This document shows positions 42,589 through 57,415 of a stretch of 64,000 nt of DNA, in pieces. Positions within the stretch are counted from its first letter, which is position 1; the number at the start of each line of letters is the position of its first letter. The notes below the pieces were generated by a model that saw only the letters and a program-made list of their open reading frames with translations, did not search any database and was not told where the DNA came from. Source of the DNA: Anoplopoma fimbria (lineage: Eukaryota; Chordata; Actinopteri; Perciformes; Anoplopomatidae); NCBI RefSeq assembly GCF_027596085.1, contig NC_072451.1, forward strand, positions 8,456,013 to 8,520,012, written 5' to 3'. A program made the position numbers and the translations under genes.

Positions 42589-44400
42589 ATGGTGATGTTT
42601 GCATTATGAGATGTGTCCCTGGTGGTTGTGCTTTTAAACTGATTCATCATCACAGTTTTAACAGTTTTCCTAAACCTAACTCTGGGTGAAAGGACCAGTC
42701 TAGCATTGTTCTAGATTTGACCTATGGTCAACAAAGACCTACTCTGTCTGTGGCTCTCAGCTCCAAGCCCACTGGTTCCTACTTAAGATGTTAATCATTA
42801 TAAACGCTTCACAAATACATAGTTTCAGTATCAGAATCTTTTGAGTAGTAAGTAGAAGAATCCTCAGACAGACAGGAGTCATAACTTCTACGGGTCTAGA
42901 GGGGTTTGCCGCTTAAACATAAGCAAAATGTTTAAAGAACTAATGCTGTCCTCTTTCTCTGAGTCAGGCTGCACTGCAATATGGTCTGAATTCACTCACA
43001 GGTTGTGGCCTTCAGATTGGAATATGTATGTTCTTCTCATCTGTGGATTACATCCACACCAAGGTGGATACATTTTTAGATTTAATGCCATCTGCCATTT
43101 ACACTCTGCATTTTGATGAAGCAAACAACAAAATCGTGCTTTTCCATGCCATTATCTAGTAAAGATGAGTTCAGAGTCAGGTTATCTCGAATGGTGCTGC
43201 TTTCATTTTCATTCACCATTCACTCAGTCTTTATTAGCAGATGGAGTCACTGTCACTGAGATGGATCCAGCTCAGTAACTGTTGTGATTTCATCCATTAC
43301 ATACACCATCAGAATGAGCTTTATAGGCCACGTATGTGTACACATACAAGCAATGTGACTTTGGTTTGAAGCTGCTCTCCATGTTCACATTAACAAACAG
43401 TTCCAAGAACAACTTACAGGAAGATAAAAGCTGAGCTAAAGCTGAACAAAGAGATGTACAAATAAACATTAAAACAACTGTTATGTATATTAAAGTCGGT
43501 GAAAGGTGAATATTTAAAAATAATGAAAACAATGACCAACAACATAAAATATCTATATACAAGCCAAGTATTTGTGTAAATTGTAAACAACTATTGTACT
43601 TTATATACATGTCTTTATACTGTCTAACAAGCAGAATTTATATTTGACCACACTAGTTGTTATGTACATTTTTAAGCATAAATCCTTTATAATTTGTAGT
43701 TGAGTGAATGTTTTGGTGTTACGGGATATGCACACTAAGTGACTGATGTCAGTGTTCATCAGTGGTGCCCTGTAGGAGGAAACTGGTCTTGTGTCTGGTT
43801 GTTTAGTGCACTGTGTTCTGTAGCGCCTCCCAGAGGGGAGACGATGAAACAGGCTGTGTCCAAAGTGTGATGCTCTGCAGTGATGCAATATGACATTTCT
43901 GATAAAAACAGGTAATAAATACAATAATGTGTTGTAATATCAAGCCAGGACAAACTGTCATGCATGACAGCAACGTTTGCTCTTAATCCACAGCAAAGAA
44001 GCATGTGAGCTACACTGTTCTGTATTATTTCTACACATTACCTGCAGAAGTACCCGACCATATGGACAGTTATAGCACCAAGGCTTTTATTGCTTGAAGC
44101 AGCATCACATCATCATACACCATCATGTTCATCACAAGTCCAGGAAATAGAACTGAACAGAAAAATCCCAAATTATTTAGAATATTCTAAATGCTTAAAT
44201 GTTATACTTGTTGTTTTCAAGTGCACAAAGTATATGTTTGAGGTTATAAATTAATTATTTAAAGGGAACTAAATTGAGGGAACAAGATATGTATATTGAG
44301 CACTGTAAAATATTTTTCATTTAAGGACACAAATTCCAAACATGACAATGACGAATATATAAAGAAAGAGGTGAACAGTGTGTGTTAGTAACCATGGCTG
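42589..44400. other. Intergenic
   Basis: No gene or named repeat. Minus-strand frames at 43290-43924 lack domain character. Confidence 0.55.
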
Positions 44401-44429
44401 AACAAAGGAGAGATTGTTGAAATCTCATA

Positions 44430-45200
44430 AAATTCAAATTGATCCGCCCATACTGTTTGATTGACAGATGATCTGTGTGATGCAGCATGCAAAAGCATCA
44501 CAGCAGGAGGAGATATAGAGCAACAACAGGCCTTTTTTTTAAATGAGAGGAGGCAAATGAAGAAAAATAAAATGCTCCTGTTGTTGGACCGAATTTTCTC
44601 TGGGTACAGACCTTCTCCATACACTGCCAGTGTATTCTCTGTAGATGAAATGTTATCATCATTTTAATACCTGGCTGCTCATAGAAAAACAGAGAATGAC
44701 CTCCAAGAGCCAGAGTAGAGAGAAAGAAGCCCGAGACTGTCTAATAGAAAACCTCCCCAGGGTTTTACAGACAGTGGTACTTACTGCCACACAGATTCAA
44801 TCAGCACTATCAGATTAAAGACACAAAGCAACACCGTTTTAATTAGGGCATTTAAAGTATGATATTCAGCCGGAATGATAATAGCTTTTGGCTGATGGTT
44901 GGTGTGAAGATGACAGAAGGAGAGAAGATAATGGAAAGTAAAAGGAGACGGTCCATTACATCAGGCCAAGGTCATATTCCTGCTGCAAGGATTCTCTTTT
45001 ATAAATTTCACACACTACAGCCTTCATTGTCATTTCAAAATAGCTCCAAATTATTAAACAAATGTCTCTGTTAATGATGCTGTTTGTAATGAAATTATTT
45101 CAGACATTTGAAAAGAGCTATTTGATTTGCAGTAAACATTTGATCCTGCCTCCATCAACAGTTATTACTTAGGACAGAAAACTATTTAATGTGCTTGTTG
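44430..45200. promoter_or_regulatory. Candidate regulatory region with PBX-MEIS composite site
   Basis: TGATTGACAG at 44458-44467 is a full PBX-MEIS/PREP composite motif. Downstream the sequence is repeat-free, with further homeodomain-like cores (TTTTAATTAGGGC near 44838, AATTATTAAAC near 45045). Conservation was not tested. Confidence 0.35.
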
Positions 45201-45489
45201 GATTATTAGCGTTGGACAAATCATATCTTACAGTGTATCACATATGGAAATCCATTTCACATGCAAGAAATATCCCATCATTTTCAGATGTGTAAGACAT
45301 CACATATTAAAGAGAGTTTTCTGTGTGATATCACAGGTGAGTCACAGACATGATGAGGTCCAATGTGGTTTTGGGACATTTCACAAAGCGACTCTGTAGA
45401 TCATAAAACAATAAATACAATTCACAGGCAAAGAATCACCACAGAAGGTATTTAAATAATATCAATGCAATTAAATGTATTTGTTTATT

Positions 45490-45700
45490 ATATGTTTAAT
45501 CGCATTGGATAAGAAAAAATCCTCCCAAAAACTTTGAACTGGGAAGAAACCTCAGCAGTCCACCAGAGGAGGGACCCCTCTATCAGGATGGACAGAAGTG
45601 TTATAGATGTCATGTGTACAGAGTGAACAACATAATACAATTACAACATAGTCAATCCATGTGACAGAAATGATTTATATAATGACAGTAGTAATAGTAG
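45490..45700 (-). mobile_element. L2-like LINE tail fragment
   Basis: On the minus strand TCTGTACACATGACATCTAT and TCTGTCCATCCTG match the 3' UTR of the LINE at 40100-40140 on the plus strand, so this is a second, inverted copy of the same family. Confidence 0.7.
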
Positions 45701-48700
45701 CACTAATAATAGCAGAATAATAACTAAAAATTAAAGTAAAAATGACTACTAATAAAAACAGTAAATAGATGGACATATAAAACAATACACACAGTAACAC
45801 ACAGCTGTGTGCATGTGAACATGGTTATTGCATAAACCCAGGGCCAGTTCCATACTATTAAAGTCCAAACAGACATACAAATGAATATTCTGTCTACGTC
45901 GGGACTGTAGAAGTCTGAAGTAAACAGAGTCAGTACCAGACGACCTGCATGACCTCTGTGTGTGTGTAGAAATACACATCTCAGGTCTTTTAGACATAAG
46001 CCTCCACTTCAATAAATGCACACAATGATACAAATGGGTTGCCTTTTGTGTTCCTTGACTGTGATGTTGTTGAATTCACAGTGCAGAATAATTTGCCATA
46101 AATATATAACATGGTGTTACGTTCTGTGAGAAGAACAACTTGTGGTTTTGAACTGAACTACTGCAGCTTAATATTCTTGTACATTTTTTTTTTTTTTTTT
46201 CTTTTTTTTTACCTCAAATGGCGTTAATAGGCTTTCCAAGGTTTAACACTAGAAAATGCAGCATCGACATGACATTGTCGTTGTTTTTTTCTTTTGCATG
46301 GATGTCAGTTTGTGGCACATCTTCGGTTCACTGTTTATGATTTTACATGAAAGATGGGACAGGACTTTTCTGTTTACAGTACGTGTTCACATTACTAATT
46401 CAGATGCACAAATCAATTCACTGTATACTTACAAACGTTTATTCCTTTTTACAGCGCTGACTTTTCCCAGTGAACTCTGAACTACTGTGAAAATATGAAA
46501 TGAAAAAGACTAGAGCTGGACAACACTCTAGTGTAGTACAGTAAGCAGCACAAAACAGAGAGTTGTATATAAGAAACATTTCACTCACCTGGTGAAGAAA
46601 TCTTCATCTTTTCATTCTTTAATATACTGACACAATAACTAGGTTCTAAAGCATGAAGGGAATGTTGGGGTGAGTTACAGACATGCTATAGAGTTGAAAT
46701 CAATCCCATCAAACAGTTGTGATGGTTACACTGTTTCAAAAATGAGCCTAAGCCATTAGGAAAAACTGTAAATTGAAATTTTCAACGTGATCAGGAGTCA
46801 TTTTATCAACTTATATTATCTTGTGTTAGATATGTATGTTATAAACACATGAAATAACAAGAGTAAACGACAATTGATAACACAAATGAGTTTAAAGCAA
46901 CACTAAATGAGTGCCATCTCAACGCTAGCCATGTTTGGTCTTTTGTCAGACAGTGTGACTAATGAAAGAATCATTTCAACATAAAACATGGAAAGAATTA
47001 ATAACACAGCCTCTGGTTATATCAGCAACACTCCTCAAATCTGCATTCATAACCACGAATCTTTTAGGATCATATGAAATGACTGGATCCAAGGCAGGGC
47101 AGACGTGGATATCAGAGCACATTAAGGGTTCTGTTGTCCTAAAGACCTTGTCCTGTTCCTTCAGGACCCAGAAGGACCAAACAGCAGCTCACCCTGGGCC
47201 TTCCGAACAAGCGCTTCCTCCACTTCAAACACGTCCCTGTTAGTCTGCTGCTATACAGGCCTGGGTGCTGCATCCTTTTCTTTTAAAAAGGGGAGAGTAA
47301 GAGAGGCCCTTTAAAATTAAAAAAGCAACGGAGCAAAACCCTCCTTTGTCATCCAGCACTGCTGTGAACTCATGCAGGACCGAGCTACGGTCCGGGGTGC
47401 CAAGCTCCGCTGGAGCCCGAGAGGCCCGTCAGTCTGACCTACAGGCTGCTTTCAGCCGGGTTTATCCACGGCACGACGATCAGGAGGATTAGAGCAGTAA
47501 CTGATAGCAACAAGGCTGCTCACGGCCTTTTGAACATGCTGTCAGAGGCCAGGAGAAACAGACACAGCCGAGTGGAGCTGGAAGAGCTGAGGACCGGGAC
47601 TAGGACTGGGACCAGGTAGGACTGAGTAGACTGTTACAGTAAGAGTTTATGCTGTTATATTGGAGGGTAAGAGCACCTAAAGTCATCAAACCAAGGTGGT
47701 GGAGGTTCATATTTATCTATATTTCAATTCAATTTTGTTTGTTCAGTTAAAAAAGATAGACAAATAAGTAGTTAAATAACTGTCAGGTTTGGACAGTCAA
47801 TATTGAAGTTATCAGATAGATCTCAGAACCTTGACTGGTTTTAAATCGGCTGCTAACTGCTGTACAAATGGAGATAGAACTTCAGAAAAAACCTAACTTT
47901 GATAGTTTTGTCATTCAGAATTATAATGATATGTATGTGTATCATTAAAACACTGTCTAAACACAAAAAGTAACGACTGTACATACCCATTAGGCCTGAA
48001 AGACGGAATGAGGAGAGAGTGTATGTGAGTGGAAACACTTGTGGTCTGACGGCATTAAGCTGCTAAAACTATTCAGGGGAGGAGCTTTGTTCCATCTGTA
48101 CCTTTTCTCCTGAAACTGCTTCTAGAGCCAGCCTTTGGGTCAACATGTCAGTGTGGTTCACAAGCAGTCCTGCTGCTCCTCTAACGCACTGTACAACTGC
48201 ATCAGACAGGACTTCCTCTTGACCTGGAAGGACTTGGGTTTCCTGAGGAAATAGACTCTTTTAAACACAGCATGAATCTTTTTAATTTCATATCAACATG
48301 AGTATCCAGATAGGATTCAGGTGATAAAGAGCCAACAACTATGTCCTTAGTCTTCTGACATTAATGTCCATATGTCTCAGCCATGTCTTAGGTCTGCTCT
48401 TTAACATTTATGGGCCCGACAAGGCCTGAACCACCAGATGACATGACGTCTGGCTCGGCCCGCAGTCACATTTTATTTAGCATTTGTTTCAAAATGTATT
48501 TCTCTTGTAGTAATCTTCTTCAGTGACTTTTGGGCATTTTTTCCTGTTTGAGAAAAATAAGTTTTAAAGGAATAAAACCAAAAGACTATCTGAGACAGCT
48601 GTTCTTGCAGTTAGACGGTCTCTTAGAGATATGAGAGAATAAACGATACATACAAATCATACTCTACTGTAGGTTCCTGACTGACACAAAAGCTTTCTGT

Positions 48701-49920
48701 TGGTCTTAGTTAGTCTTTGCCTCGTGGTCATAGTTCAACCAGCGTTTTCATCAAAGTGTGTGTCCCCGCACTAATTCCCCCGTCCCTGCGTAAACAGAGC
48801 AGACAGAGTGGAATAGGAAGTGTCCCCTAACCTCAGAGCTCCCCTGGTCCCTCCTCCCCCTCAGGGAGGTTTTGTAAAGCGGACAGGAAGCTGATGGGCC
48901 CGGCTGACCTCTGCTTTGTCTCCCGGCTCATCTCACATCTGGGCACCAACACAATGTAGGAGACAGCAGCATTCAGAGTGTCACAAAGCCTGTCTCTCAT
49001 TCTCCAGAGGCTGAGATATGGAAATGATACAAGAGATGTTGTTGTTGTTTTTTGTCAGTGGTCATCAGGTATCCGTCCTGGGTTTTATTTCACATAGTAT
49101 AAAACCTGTACGATCCTTCCACTCATCTTTCTCTCCATGCTGCTTCCCATACTCTTCGATGATGAGGAGGAAATGTTCCTGCTGCTCTCTGAAAGGATCC
49201 TGTCACAGTGCTGCTGATTTACCACACCTTAACCTCTCTATGGGATCTAACACAAGGATACTATTTATACCTTTTTTTTTTTAAATATAGGTTTTTAACT
49301 TTCATGGAATAGTATTTGTCAAAGTGTGTTCGTTTTAATGAGGCTGAATAGAGAAACAACATTCATGTTTTTATTATTTTCACATATGAATTATATGACT
49401 CGTTGTTGTCATAACATTAGTAAATACACTCTTTAGATCATACTATTGGACCATTAGATCAATAGTATGATCCTTATGTAGATGATACCCCGTTTATATC
49501 AAACAAGTCATGGCGCGGCCTGAAAGTGAGACGGTGAGTCGTCCCGTTGTGAGGAGCAGAGGAGAGGACTGTGAACGCCTCACGGTAAAAAAAAAAAACG
49601 CCTCAGATCCCGGCGGCATTCCAGCTTTCTAAAAAATGACTTATTGAAAGCTGTATTTATTTGGACATGATGGTTTTGTGCCGCTCCTTCAGACATGTAC
49701 AACCTGACTGATTCAGATGACGCAGCAAAGTGTTGACCGCTTCAGCTTTAACTTCCCGTTTCTGTTAGTGACGTGTGGAAACTATTAATAATAATTAATA
49801 ATCAAGATCCGATGATAAGAACGGGATGTGTCTTATTCTACCGATCCACGTGCATTTTATAGGGCACATTAAATACCAATACATTCATATTATCAATACA
49901 TTACATGCAAACTAATAATT
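45701..49920. other. Intergenic
   Basis: No gene recognised. 46180-46210 is a poly(T) tract. 47330-47560 and 48780-48960 are less AT-rich, repeat-free stretches that could be conserved non-coding DNA. 49436-49472 is a perfect hairpin. Confidence 0.5.
49436..49472. repeat. Perfect 13-bp inverted repeat, 11-nt loop
   Basis: GATCATACTATTG (49436-49448) is complementary to 49460-49472. Confidence 0.75.
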
Positions 49921-49932
49921 AAAAATGAATGC

Positions 49933-49933
<1 letters not shown>

Positions 49934-49970
<37 letters not shown>
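49934..49970. repeat. (TA)n microsatellite
   Basis: About 37 bp of uninterrupted AT. Confidence 0.9.
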
Positions 49971-49974
<4 letters not shown>

Positions 49975-50037
49975 TGGGTAACTATACCGGGTCTACTCCT
50001 GTTTTATAAAGAATATCAGACTATACTTTATATTTCA

Positions 50038-50041
<4 letters not shown>

Positions 50042-50120
<79 letters not shown>
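50042..50120. repeat. (TA)n microsatellite, about 79 bp
   Basis: Long perfect AT alternation, self-complementary; a likely cruciform and a difficult assembly site. Confidence 0.95.
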
Positions 50121-50125
<5 letters not shown>

Positions 50126-51915
50126 CAATGTATATAATATATATTCAGGGTACCTTTGTCCTAAAAATGTTTCAATGAATTTGAGTTTGTGTATGATATA
50201 TATTATTTATATATTTTTGATATGTCAGCATATTGTGCACACAGCCGTATGTGTTTCTCCATCATGGTGCTGATGTCAGATATAGAAACATACAGTGTGT
50301 CTCATTATATTCATAACTGAGGACGCCTGAGTTCGTTCGTTTAGTAAAAAAAGAGCTTTGACTCTGGTGACTCTCCGACCTTCCTGTTTTGGTGTATTGG
50401 GTTTATTTCTCTGATTGTATGATGGCTGTCACTTTATTGGTCTCATTTTCAAATTGGAAACATTTGACTCACGTGTTAAATGGTTTCCTGCTCATCAGCA
50501 CCTGAGTTGAATAAGTGAACTAAATTATAAAGACAATAAATGTTCATATGTATCTAATAATAAAAAAGGAATGTTGCATAAAGTAACCATTTTTTAGCAA
50601 TTTTAAACTGGGATAGAATAGGCTCGTGTCATGTATTGTCTAAACTCTACACTAAATATGTGGATTGTCTTAATAAAGGCCAGGGGCAGCAGGCACAGAG
50701 GCGGAGGGTGGGTTTACAGGAGGACCATGCAGCAGGCTGCTGGAGAGACCGGCCCTTTACTCACATAGGTTGTGTGGTTTATTCAATCAGGCCGTTTGGT
50801 AGGATGTTGCTTCATCTTCTTCACTAAGTGAAATCCGTTCATCGGTTCATCTATCGTTGTGCTGTAGTTGCTGTCGTTAATCCTGAGCCCTCTTGGCTCC
50901 ATGGAAACAAATGCTTTGTCACTTTTCACTATTTTATCTGAGATGTTTCATTTGAAACCACTCGAGTAGTGGGGGGACTTTTTACCCCGTTGAGTTCGAT
51001 GGTTACTTTGCGTTACAGTTTTACATTCAGCACGCGATAATGTCTCCATAAATGACCTCTGTTAAAGTCCACTTGAGCTTGGTGATGTTGGTGTAAAAGC
51101 ACCTCTAAAGGAGCCTGTTAGGAGGAAGGTGACCTCCAGCATGCTGTAGTTGGAGAGGGACGCTCTCCACAGAGCCTATTTTACTGCTGATCTTTCTTTG
51201 CTTTCATTCAAAGTGTTGGGGCTTCTTCTTCTTCAACAACGACAGTCCAGCTGAAGCAAGTCTTTCACCAAACAAGTTGTGGAGATACAGGGTTTTCCTC
51301 TGTGTGCTCAGTGACACACAGAGGCTGCTCCACAGTTTCTGATGGAGCTCCGGCCCAATATGAAGTCCTAAGACCAAATCAAATCAAACAAAATAAGAAA
51401 TTCCGTTCCAAATATTTGACTGTGAAGAGTTGGATCCTCATCATGCATTTTTTTTCAGATAAGCATCCTTCCTTTTTTTTTTTTTTAAAGCAGACACACA
51501 TGCATCAAAGCTGAACACCTATCTCCATGAAGTGAGTAACTTATCAGCATCAGAAGAGCAGCAGAACCGACCGCTGGGCCTGTTTCATAGGCCACATTAA
51601 ACAGCAAGAACATTATTATGACTATATATATTAATATTAACAAATGATGCCAAAATCAGTGATCTCAGCATCCTAACTCAGAGGTCGGCTTTTGTAAGTG
51701 AACAGTCTGTATTTATAGTCATGCATGGAGCCAGTCCAACATTTCATTATTTCACTTCGTTGCTTAATATTTTACTGCATACCAACGTGAAAAGTAACAT
51801 TTTAAGTGGCGTGATCTGTTTACATGTCAGAGGATACGCGATAGACAGCCGTTCATTTACAGCACGTCAACGTTGTGTTCGCTTATAACCGTACGGATGG
51901 AAGCCCACGATGATC
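50121..51915. other. Intergenic
   Basis: No gene or named repeat seen. Confidence 0.55.
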
Positions 51916-51916
51916 A

Positions 51917-52030
51917 GCTCAGCTCAACTCAACTCAATTAATTTCAATTAATTTCAATTAATTTCAATTAATTTCAATTAATTGAAGTAAATTGAAATTA
52001 ATTGAAACTAATTTCAACTCAATTCAATTC
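51917..52030. repeat. (AATTTCAATT)n array with inverted right arm
   Basis: Five direct units of ATTTCAATTA (about 51936-51982) are followed by reverse-complement units (about 51984-52010), so the array can fold back on itself. Confidence 0.85.
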
Positions 52031-52120
52031 ATTTGGAATATTGGCATGAAAGCTTCAAAACAACAATGTTGCCAAAGCATCGAAATACAAAACGAAATAA
52101 CAATACAATAATACATTTTC

Positions 52121-52152
52121 TCTCTCTCTCTCTCTCTCTCTCTCGCTCTCTC

Positions 52153-52244
<92 letters not shown>
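52121..52244 (+). repeat. (TC)n(TG)n compound microsatellite
   Basis: TC run 52121-52155 followed by about 85 bp of TG. Confidence 0.97.
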
Positions 52245-52421
52245 GAGGGGGTGTCACTAGGTTAAACGTGACTCTCAGCAGTTCGGCAGAATTCAGGTTT
52301 GTTCTGAGCTGCGTTCAGGTGCAACAACAAAAACACATTTTCCTCTGGCTTTAGTTTAGTGCGAAACACATCCACTCAAATGTTTCACTCAACCAACTCA
52401 GTGTGCTGACACATCGGACTA

Positions 52422-54050
<1,629 letters not shown>

Positions 54051-54556
54051 GAGAGACCCGTAGTACAACGTCATCACAGTGTCTCGCAGCCAATCATAAA
54101 TGAGAACCAAAATCAGTAGTGAAAGTATTTGAGCGGCGTCTTCATCAGGGCAGTTAGTTCTGCTGGAAGCATCACACAAATTGTGTGCAAGGACCCGGAC
54201 AAATTAAAGAGGCTAGACTCTGTTTTTTTTTTTTAAAAATCGCTCTACATTTTTTTTTAATATAAATATTTCACCGCCAGGTCCAGCCATGAGGAGAAGG
54301 CTTTTACCAGAAACTCAAGCATGATTTTTCTTTGTCAGAATCATAAGAGGCGCGTTTTCACAGCAAAAGAAATATCATCTATTCTACCCGAAAAACAATT
54401 AGTCTAGCTCATCGACGTGTTTGTTTTTTTTGGAGTCAGAAATATATAGTAGGCTAATTAACTGATTAACCCATAAGAGAGTGCACGGGGCAACACGAAA
54501 TTGGAATTACTACTTTGCAGAGAAAGAGGTGCTGAGGGTGATCAGGCTTCATCATC
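54051..54556 (+). promoter_or_regulatory. en2: en2 promoter and 5' UTR region
   Basis: A CCAAT box in CAGCCAATCATAAATG is at about 54088, with an E-box CACGTG at about 54043. No clear TATA at a fixed distance. The transcription start is probably between about 54110 and 54300; this is inference from spacing only. Confidence 0.35.
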
Positions 54557-55093
54557 ATGGAAGAAAATGCTCGCCGAGACCCAGAGAGCCCAGAGGACTC
54601 CGGCGAGGAGTCAAACCGGGCCATCCTACCTCTCCTCCAGCCACCCGGCAACCAGCAGTCCCACCGGATCACCAACTTTTACATCGAAAACATTCTGAGA
54701 CCGGACTTCGGTCGAAAGAGGAAGGACGGGACTCTGGTCCGGGATGGAGACAGTCTGGGAGTGATCATACGAAGAGAGGAGCAGGCGGGGAGAAAGACTT
54801 CCAAAACTGGCAACCCGCAGCAGGGTGGAGCAGGAGGCGAGGAGGAGAAGGAGGAGGAGGAGGAGGAGGATGATGATGAGGAGGAGGAGGACACGGGAGC
54901 ATCCGACGACCAGCATCCGGACACTGAGGCTGGGAGGCCTGACCTGATAGCCGGTGATGTGGCCGTGCAGGGTCGGGGGCTGCTGGCGGGGACCGATGTC
55001 GCAGCCCTCAGCCCGGCTCGGCCCCTGCGTCCAAGCCGATGCTGTGGCCAGCCTGGGTGTACTGTACCCGGTACTCAGACCGTCCGTCAGCAG
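54557..55093 (+). CDS. en2: en2 exon 1, contains an apparent frameshift
   Basis: From ATG the frame is open through EH1 and an acidic (GAG/GAT)n run (54838-54891) and stays open past the exon. EH2 is encoded from 55039 in the next frame, which has stops up to TGA 54955-54957. The shift must lie between 54958 and 55038. The exon is 537 nt; with one missing base it would be 538, giving the phase 1 needed at the donor G|GTTGGT (55093/55094). A one-base sequencing or assembly loss in this GC-rich stretch is the simplest reading; a real mutation is the alternative. Confidence 0.85.
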
Positions 55094-57361
55094 GTTGGTG
55101 GTGGTGGTGGGGGGATATTGTTTGGTCACTTTTTTTTTGTTTATGGAAAGAAAAAAGAAAAAGAAAAATGGATACATAAATATAGAAATAATAAATAAAT
55201 ACATAAATGAATGAATTACTGAAGGTAAATGAAGAAAGCCAACTCAAATTTAGTGACTCCGTTAAAAAAGAGGTGAATGGCAGAAAGCAGCTCGTTCTTT
55301 CAGAGAGAGAAATGCATCATTTACCAATTTAAAAGCTCCAGAGGATCATTTCTAAAAAAGAGACAGACATTTTTTTTTTCTCTGAGCCCTGCGACCCCCA
55401 ATCCTACTTAATAGACATATCACTTGTAACAATTGACAAAGCAGTGATTGCACCATCATCACTATTATTATTATCTTAATCGTTTCACAATTTCAATATC
55501 TATAAAAAAAAAAATAATACAACATTCCTAGAAAAGACACGGACATATTTACATAAAACAAAGTTTAACGCAAATCAGAAAGTAATTCGAGTTGTTTTTT
55601 TTGGGCGGAATTCGATTTGGATTTTGGCTTTAAAACACGAAAAAGTGAACAAAACGACTCGCTGCTGTCGATCACTGCTGTGAACATGACGTTCAAATTA
55701 AATACGAGTCGAATATAAAGTAAAAAAAATACGGAGAAGTGAAGTAAAACCAAGTTTAACGCCATTGTTCCTCAGTCTTCTTTGTTGATGTACCATTAGC
55801 ATATTTTTTGACAATGGGGGGTCTAAAAAGTGAGGGCCGTGTGTCCCCAAAAAAAAGCACCATTCGTTGTGAAATATTCATCAGAACTTAAAAGCCTTTT
55901 CACCCGCCAGAGAAATAAAAAAACGATTTTTGACAACATGGCCATGTTAGGAAGGTAATATGAAACGATTGGGTCTCAAACAGTTGCTATTTCAGCCGTA
56001 AAGCTTGTTGTTCTGTCGCAGCACCGCTGTGTTTTGGGCTGTTTATCACAGCTTTGGGATGAACAGGTTTCCGTTTTTAAAAGATAAACTGAAACGGTTG
56101 CTTTATCGAGTAGTTTCAAGTGGAAGCAGGTGCACTTGGACTTTTCCTTTGTGGTGATTTCGAAAAGGCGTTCAACTGTTAAATCCTGTTTCTAAAACAG
56201 ACGAGCAGCCAAACGGGAGGAAAATGTATTGCATTTTTACATCGAAGGGAGCGTTTGAGGAACAGAAAACGAGTCGAAAAACAGTCCAAAATGTTGTGTT
56301 TATTGTTGTATGGAAAACAAAAAAAAAAAGTTTCCATCGAGGTCCAGGCCGAGCTTATGGAAATGACCACAAAGGGCCTTCAGAGAGGTCAGGGTGGCTG
56401 CTGTTAAACGAGCCACAACTTAGTAGGAATTAGTAAAGCCGTTCATGTTCTAGGGTATGATTATCCATAGGACATAAACCAGATTGTATAAACTTGTAAA
56501 GATTGTTGTCAAACCAAACGCAGCCCTTTACTCTAATGGGATAATATATACAACTTCTAAATGTGGGATGGCACAATTGATTAGGCCTACTATATTTTTC
56601 ACTTCTGTACCAAAGCTGACATGTATTTCTCGGTTCAGTCTCATGTATTTGCCCTTTGACTTCATCATGATAGAACCGGCTGAATATTATTATAGAAACA
56701 AAAGGGGAATCACTCTTTTAAGGAAACTACTTTTTTTTTTTTTAAGAAGGAGTTCCTATGGTAACAGGGAGGGAAAGAGGCGCCTTACTCCCCATCCTCC
56801 ATCATTTCCTAACCCCACCCCCATCTGCTCCCTCCTCCTCCCGGTCTCACCGAAGGCTGCAGCAGAGCTGGAGGACACGCAGCCTGCAGCCTGGTGGCTT
56901 GTTGCTCTAAAGTCCTCCATGTCAGTCCTGTTGGGGTTGGAACGAAAAACTCTGACTAGAAGTTATACCTTTTAATATTATGCTTCAGATAGACATAACC
57001 TCCTCTTTCAAAAAAAATATGTACTTACAGGTACAACACAATTATAAAGTATGATAGAGTATATCAAGAAGTAGACAACTCCATGTTTGACCACGGAAAG
57101 TCAGATCGAAACCTTTTGATGTGTTATTCATTATTGAGAGGTAAATCCTTGTCTGCAACTATAATTTAAATGATCTTACATTCTATAACTTTTTTGGGAG
57201 TTAACTTTATGGAGTTAAATTCAAAACCTCAAAGGTCCGTAAATGCAGCAGAGGAACTCTGCAAACCCTCCTGATCCAAAGTGTTTTACCCCAAATGCTC
57301 AGTGGTACTTTATCCATTATGACTCTTTAAAAATGATTAATAAATAAATACTATATATGAA

Positions 57362-57415
<54 letters not shown>

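Noticed and set aside
54481..54873. 130-codon frame overlapping en2 exon 1
   Set aside because: It lacks EH1 and reads the acidic repeat as Gly; it is an out-of-frame shadow.
56484..56975. 163-codon plus-strand open frame in the en2 intron
   Set aside because: No recognisable domain, AT-rich biased composition, no splice signals linking it to en2 exons.
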